Positions 58,761 through 64,000 of a stretch of 64,000 bases of DNA are shown here, piece after piece (position 1 is the first letter of the stretch; every line of letters begins with the position of its first letter). This DNA comes from Toxotes chatareus. Its lineage: Eukaryota > Chordata > Actinopteri > Toxotidae. The stretch lies in NCBI GenBank assembly GCA_016801885.1, contig CM028884.1:9242181-9306180 (forward strand), read 5' to 3'. The notes beneath the pieces are model-generated. The model saw only the letters and a list, made by a program, of their open reading frames with translations, was not told the DNA's origin and ran no database searches. The position numbers and the translations under genes were made by a program.

Positions 58761-59589
58761 TTCAGATGGGGTTCCTCTTCTTATACCGTGGGGGGAGGAT
58801 CGAAACCATCAGCAGTGTTGCCAAGTGTTTTGTGTAACACTAGACAAATAATCCTTCCTTCTCAGAGGCGTGAATGTATTTTACAGGTATCCGTCATCCA
58901 AGTGTCAATCCTGCCGGCAGATTTCACACGCCACTGGCACCACCTCACCTCTGCCTGTTCGCTTCCTGATTGCATAAATACTCCCAGTGACACAGTGGAC
59001 TGCATCCAATTCCACACCCGCTCAGACATCTCAGGCAAGTACATGCTTAAGTCATGAGGGAGAGGGGGAAAAAAAAAATTAACTAATAAACACAAAGAGC
59101 CAGTTAAGGACAGGGCGAGGCTTTCTTCTGCAAGACTGGCTTCTCAGCTCCCGAGCTCATCATGTTTCTGGTTAAAATATTTATTTTTATATGTACTTGA
59201 GTGGCACTGTACATCATCAGCATATAGATGACAGAAGCTAAGAAATCTGTCATTTGGGAAAAGTGTCCTCAGAGTGCCCAACAGCTCATATTAGCTAAAT
59301 ATTCTGCCTCCACACCTCAAAGACAGCTACTCTGCGATTAAAGTAATTGTGGTCATCAAGCTTGCATTTGTTTAATAATAAATTCCCACAGGTTTAGTAT
59401 GATTACACTGTTGTGCTGAAGCCCTTTGAAAAGCCACAAATCCACCCTGGTGTTAAGCTATGTACAACAAATGTTACAATGCCAAATTCCAGGTACAGGA
59501 TGATGAACAGCAGCTGAATGGGAAAGGGGTTCAAATCCATCTGGCAGGTTCCTATTCATTTCTGTTCCTGTGGTTTTAGAAGTGCGCCG
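58761..59589. other. Intergenic region
   Basis: A plus-strand frame is open to 59057 but starts with a non-ATG codon and has no domain. The 59280-59420 part is AT-core rich. No gene. Confidence 0.4.
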
Positions 59590-60130
59590 TGGTGGCGCGC
59601 TGTCGTGCCTTTGATCAGCTGATGGAGACAATGCAGCTCTCCTCAGCCCCGTGGCACGGGGGTTTTACCTGCTGCTAAGTCAGGTATCACAGCCGGGGCC
59701 CGAGCACCTTAAAGAGGCTTTAACCCTCCTCTGGATCAGGCTGACATGATTCATGTGGGCTGGGTGAGGATTTGAGTCCCTGCTGTGGCACAGCGTCTTT
59801 CATGTCAGGCTGTTTATGAGAATATGGAGATGGGTTTTGCGTGCTCGCGGGTGTTCCTTAAAGCAGCGATACGACCTCAGGCTGGGCTTGATCCCTGACG
59901 AGTCAGAATCTACCTCTCGATGAATCTCTTGTAGCACACTTAATACCCAAAAGAACATGGTGCACGAGGCCCCTCATCTTGGTAACAGAAAGGAATTTGA
60001 GAGCAGATTAATATTATGAACAGTAATATTCCCCCGGCGGCATCTGCATGCGCCAGGGATTACAGGGCTCTGGGGTGATTACCGGCAGGGGAAGAGGGGT
60101 TACAAGTCCAAAAAACTTTTCATCTTCACC
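59590..60130. promoter_or_regulatory. Candidate conserved non-coding element
   Basis: Starts with a CpG-bearing segment (GCGCC...GGCGC). It continues with CTTTGATCAGCTGATGG (TCF/LEF-type core abutting a CAGCTG E-box). An AT hairpin lies at 60010-60030 (AATATTA, 7-base loop, TAATATT). Complex and non-repetitive. Inferred. Confidence 0.38.
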
Positions 60131-62459
60131 CAGGGCACAAGAGCACACACACAGCAAGACATATAAACACATAATAATATTATGCGTGTGCATGTCTGCT
60201 TGAATCTGTACAGTGTTATGTTCATCACAGCAATATTTCTTCAGATAGGTTCTGTGTCATGATGCTTGAATCACATTTTCTTCTGATATATACACTCACC
60301 ATTTGTCCCAATTTTTTTTGTTGTTTTTTATCCATCATTACAAGATGAAAACCAAGCTTCTGCGTTCCTGCATGTAGAGACATAGATTACATACACCTAA
60401 CATGTCAGATGGGCTGCATGAGCCCATTGAGCCTATGCTAAATTCCATCACCAGGCCTATCATTAATCACATGAAATAGCCGCAGCACATCTAATCTTTA
60501 CAGCAGCCACTTTCTGTGATTATTTAATCTCTCTCTCTCCTTGATGTGTGAGCACACTATTAGTTTAGTGAATTAAGAAAGGAAGCATACAAGGTGAAGG
60601 GTAGCAAAGCTAATCTCCCATAGGACTGCATCAGAGGTCCCTCAGGGCTCTGTGTCCGGCCCAATGTAGATATCAGTTTTCAGTGAGGCATGAGGACCTG
60701 CCAAGCTTAAGGCCCTGCTCGCTCTAAGCCTCATTATTCCCCTTGCCACCGGGCTGACGCCAGGCCACGCGTGCAAAGCAAGCCAAGGAAATCGCTTTCA
60801 GGACCTGCTTATGACAGAAGACTCAGCAATTTCCTCAGCACCTTTTGCGTGAGGATAACACACAGTCCACTTTTGCCATGTGCAACCAATAAGTCAGCCT
60901 AATGAAGGCCAGGCCAAGCAGACAAAGGGGGGGCAAAAGAGAGGGCTGAAACGGGCCTCTCATGTCTGAAATTATCCAGAGGAAAGTGGTCTGACACGCT
61001 GTTCTGCTGCTAGGTGGTGGCATGAAAGAAAAGAAACAACACTGTTTCCATTTAGAGTTAAGTTGGAATCACGGAGCGCCAGAGATTGCACACATTTGTG
61101 AGGGAAAAACAGCAGGATATTTCCCTTCTTTAGACTCTAATGTTGACTTTGTAGATTCCACAGGGTCTCAGGGATTGAGCAGAGGAAGGAAGGCAAGGGG
61201 CTCTGCAGTACACCACCATGCAGAGTCTGAGTTTGTCAGCAGCTCATAGGCCTGAAGTTCAAAGAGCAATCTGATAGAAAAGCTGTCTTGGCAGTGGTTT
61301 CCTCCCGAGTGTTTGCCTGCAGACTGCTTCCGTCAGACTGCACCCAGTAGTCATCAATTAGAAAACTGAAGGGTGCCATCCACACACAAGCACAGCCGCT
61401 ATTTGGATGTGAGTTAAGGAGACAGCATTGTTAAAAAGATTTCAGGCCTACAATCATAAGGGACCAATAAACAGCAATGTTATGTGATGGGTGCTTTTAC
61501 CAGTCCTCAGCATTCCTCACTGATTTTCTTTAAACTTACCCAGCAAAACAGAATAACATGTGTTGAGCCTGCTGTAGGGTAAACAAAAAGTAGTTTTGCA
61601 AATATAGTTATATGTCAAATAAGTAAGACCAGAGATCAGCTTCATAGTATTTTGCATACTTACAAAAGTTGGAAATGAAACATATTTCCACTGCAACGGA
61701 AAATGGGATAACGTGCACTAATGTTCCAAAAGAAAGCTGAATTAAAATGCCTCTCTATCATTGTTTTTCTGTACATAATGATAGGGTAGGTGCTCTAACA
61801 TATGCTGTGTTTGACAAACAAATTTAAGTTGCAACTAATTGTTTTTTGGAAGTAATACATCATCAAAAAGATTACACCTGTAAGAATAAATCTAAAAAAA
61901 AAAACAACAAGTAACAAATGCTAAAAGGGAGAGATAAACTAAGTTGTTATGGATTTACATGTAGTAGATGCTAGAATCTATACTTTTGGAGTCTCCCGTA
62001 GTGATAAACTCAGTGAGAAAGATCACCAACTCTAATGCTCTTAATACTATCATTTTTGGCCACTGCAAGAAGGTGTTTCCAGCAACAAAAAAGAAAAAAA
62101 TAAATCTAAAAACCTACTGTTCACTAACTTTCCTGCAAACGAGTAGACAGACAGCTGGATATTTCCCTCAGCAGTTAGCGGAAACCAAACCAGAGCTAAA
62201 AGGAGAGTGAATATTGGACTTCCATCCTCTAAGCATCGGTGCAGTATTAGTGACATTTAAACCGTTTAAAAGTAGAGAAAGAAGATACAAAATTGTAAAG
62301 GAAAATAAATAATGCAACTGTTATGACATCATTTGAAACACAGCCTCCCAGGACTTCACCGTGTCTTTCTGTATGTTACAAATTGGTCATTGAGATCAAA
62401 CTGAGTCTGAATTCTGTAACATAAATGTGTTAGAATTTTTTTTTTTAAAAAGGCAAATA
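60131..62459. other. Intergenic region
   Basis: 60360-60560 and 60590-61020 are complex (CTATCATTAATCAC, CTCATTATTCCCC) and may include enhancers. From about 61490 to 62450 the DNA is AT-rich with A runs. No gene is supported. Confidence 0.4.
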
Positions 62460-62760
62460 ATTCTTAGACCTTTTACCTAAATATCATTTAATGTCTTGCG
62501 TGAGGAAATATCCCAATTCATAACGCTTGAAATTTATCATTACTGGGATAATGTGTTGGATGAATTACTTTGCAAACGGCAGACGCCTGGAGGGTGACCT
62601 GTGACAGTTTCATACAACACCTCTTCCAAGCTGAAGGAATTCATTTTCATCTTCCACTGGCTGTCTTAATCACCGTGTCTCATTGTGACAGAGAGTTCAC
62701 TGTGACCGCTCACATTTAAAGAATAGGACTTTAAAAGGATTTTATTGCTGTCCAGTAACA
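62460..62760. promoter_or_regulatory. Candidate conserved non-coding element
   Basis: Contains CATTTAATGTC, CCCAATTCATAACGC, TTATCATTACTGGGATAATG, a GGTGACCTGTGACAG DR1-like site (near 62594) and GTCTTAATCACCG. Non-repetitive. Among the more convincing enhancer-like blocks. Confidence 0.43.
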
Positions 62761-62854
62761 TTCTTTATGAGCAGTAAGTAACAAGGATTTCAACTAAATT
62801 CAGACAGACTTCTTGATCAAAACAGCGTCAATCACAGTTCACTCTCTCGTCCTG

Positions 62855-62883
62855 TTTTTTTTTTTTTTTTTTTTTGGGGGGGG
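62855..62883. repeat. T21G8 homopolymer junction
   Basis: Twenty-one T (62855-62875) directly followed by eight G. Confidence 0.95.
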
Positions 62884-64000
62884 TATCATTTGTAAAGACA
62901 GGATTTTACACAGTATAACTTCCACAATGTGTCATGACGTATCAATCACAGCTGGCTATGAGAAATGTTGACAGGATTAGCATTTAGGACACATCATAGA
63001 AACCATCTGTTACAGCTCTATATCTTCTTTAATCCCCTGATCTTCAGTTGACAAGTTTCATATCCACAATGAGATATACGGATTTAAAAAAAAAAAACGA
63101 ATATAGAATAACATCAAATAAGATATCATCATTTGTGTTTTGTTAAACATTAAGCAAAAAAAAAACAACTTTCAAAATTAACCAAAACAGAAAGTGAAAA
63201 GACAATTTTTATTGTTCCCGGTTCTTTGAATTGAATTGTTCTGGGATTAGAGATGTGAACAAGAAACTGTGAGTAGCAGTAAAAGAAGTAATATAAGTGC
63301 AAGAAATGCTGTAGAAATCAATACCTCATTGCATTTACATTGCTTTGATCATGTACAGCAGGACCAGGAGATTAAGTAATACAGATTCTGCCTGACAGGC
63401 TGATCATTAACACTAGTTTGCAATCTGTCTGTGCATCCACTCATCTTGTCTAACATCTTGGGAAAGACAAGTGTTCTGCGTAAGTGAATTTAGGAGGGCA
63501 CATGTAAGACAGTGGCTACAACAGGCCGAACAGCGTGCTAGGTGAGAGTGTAAATCATCGTCTGTCTAACTGAGAGCCACTTCAGTGAAGGAAGAGGTGT
63601 AGGTGAGATCGAATGCTGTGATTTCCTGGAAAAGAAAAAGAATCATCAGATCTTTGTAGCTGAGAATAGATGGAATTTGGATCAACACTGACTGTGTCAG
63701 AGGGCGACCTTTGCCCTTTGTCTCTCCAGCCAAACAGGTCTCAGTATCGCCCTGGTTCACCCTCCTCCCTCTAATCCAGTCAAGGGTCATGCTGATGAAA
63801 TTATTTAGCGCACTGATCCAAGGACAAAAGTACTATTTCATATGCCACTGATATTCATAATGCTCTACATATGATATTTCTGGCTGCCTCCTTTCGCTTA
63901 GTTTGAACACACACACACACACACAAAATAATAATAATACAGAATAAATCAGGTCTCAACGTAGCCCAGTTGTGGAAATCACTGTCCCTGATACATTAAA
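62884..64000. other. Intergenic region to the right edge
   Basis: Mostly AT-rich with A runs (63086-63096, 63155-63165). The 63340-63420 part is complex (GATTAAGTAATACAG, GATCATTAACAC). A short CA repeat lies at 63909-63925. No exon of a neighbouring gene is recognised. Confidence 0.4.

Noticed and set aside
58719..59057. 112-codon plus-strand frame
   Set aside because: It starts at GTG, has no family resemblance, and the DNA reads as enhancer-like sequence.
59529..59540. GGTTCAAATCC, identical in form to a tRNA B box
   Set aside because: No A box at the right distance and no cloverleaf can be drawn around it, so it is taken as chance.
25000..64000. Search for mmp2 or other neighbouring-gene exons
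   Set aside because: No metalloproteinase zinc-binding helix, fibronectin type II repeat, hemopexin blade or other recognisable exon was found on either strand.
1..64000. CRISPR arrays, prophage, insertion sequences or operons
   Set aside because: The window is vertebrate nuclear DNA with introns and microsatellites. No regularly spaced repeats or bacterial gene layout were seen.

Overview
The window reads as ray-finned fish (teleost) DNA. It is AT-leaning and full of CA/GT, GA/CT and TA microsatellites and homopolymer runs. It carries one spliced vertebrate gene with compact introns, and that gene's protein is an Iroquois homeodomain protein. The species cannot be named from the sequence.

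The only gene I can support is irx6 (IrxB cluster: irx3-irx5-irx6) on the + strand. Six coding exons lie between 20218 and 24361: 20218-20262, 21416-21691, 22447-22556, 22838-23130, 23313-23990 and 24255-24361. Every intron is GT-AG and all phases join, giving a 502-residue protein. The N-terminus and the Tyr/Pro-rich segments identify it as Irx6 rather than Irx4 or Irx5. A TATA box (20042-20048), a full CRE (19838-19845) and a CpG-enriched upstream block mark the promoter. The 3' UTR probably contains one intron starting five bases after the stop codon, and it ends near an AATAAA at 24978.

The rest (1-18 kb and 25-64 kb) is a gene desert. I found no exon of the expected neighbours irx5 or mmp2. 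By vertebrate synteny irx5 should lie beyond the left edge and mmp2 beyond the right edge. Vertebrate Irx clusters are known for long deserts filled with conserved non-coding enhancers shared between the genes. Many stretches here look like that: non-repetitive, not open for coding, and dense in homeodomain (TAAT/ATTA), POU, TCF/LEF and nuclear-receptor cores. Conservation cannot be seen in one sequence, so these are listed as candidates with modest confidence.

The more specific observations are several exact or near-exact binding-site architectures: a PORE-like and a MORE+1-like POU dimer site, a perfect DR1, the c-fos-type CArG box, a full CRE, and two CTCF-like motifs in divergent orientation. 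There are also perfect hairpin palindromes, a 39-unit GT repeat inserted in a candidate enhancer, two adjacent cruciform-prone microsatellites, and a 560-bp degenerate satellite. No new protein-coding or RNA-based system was found.
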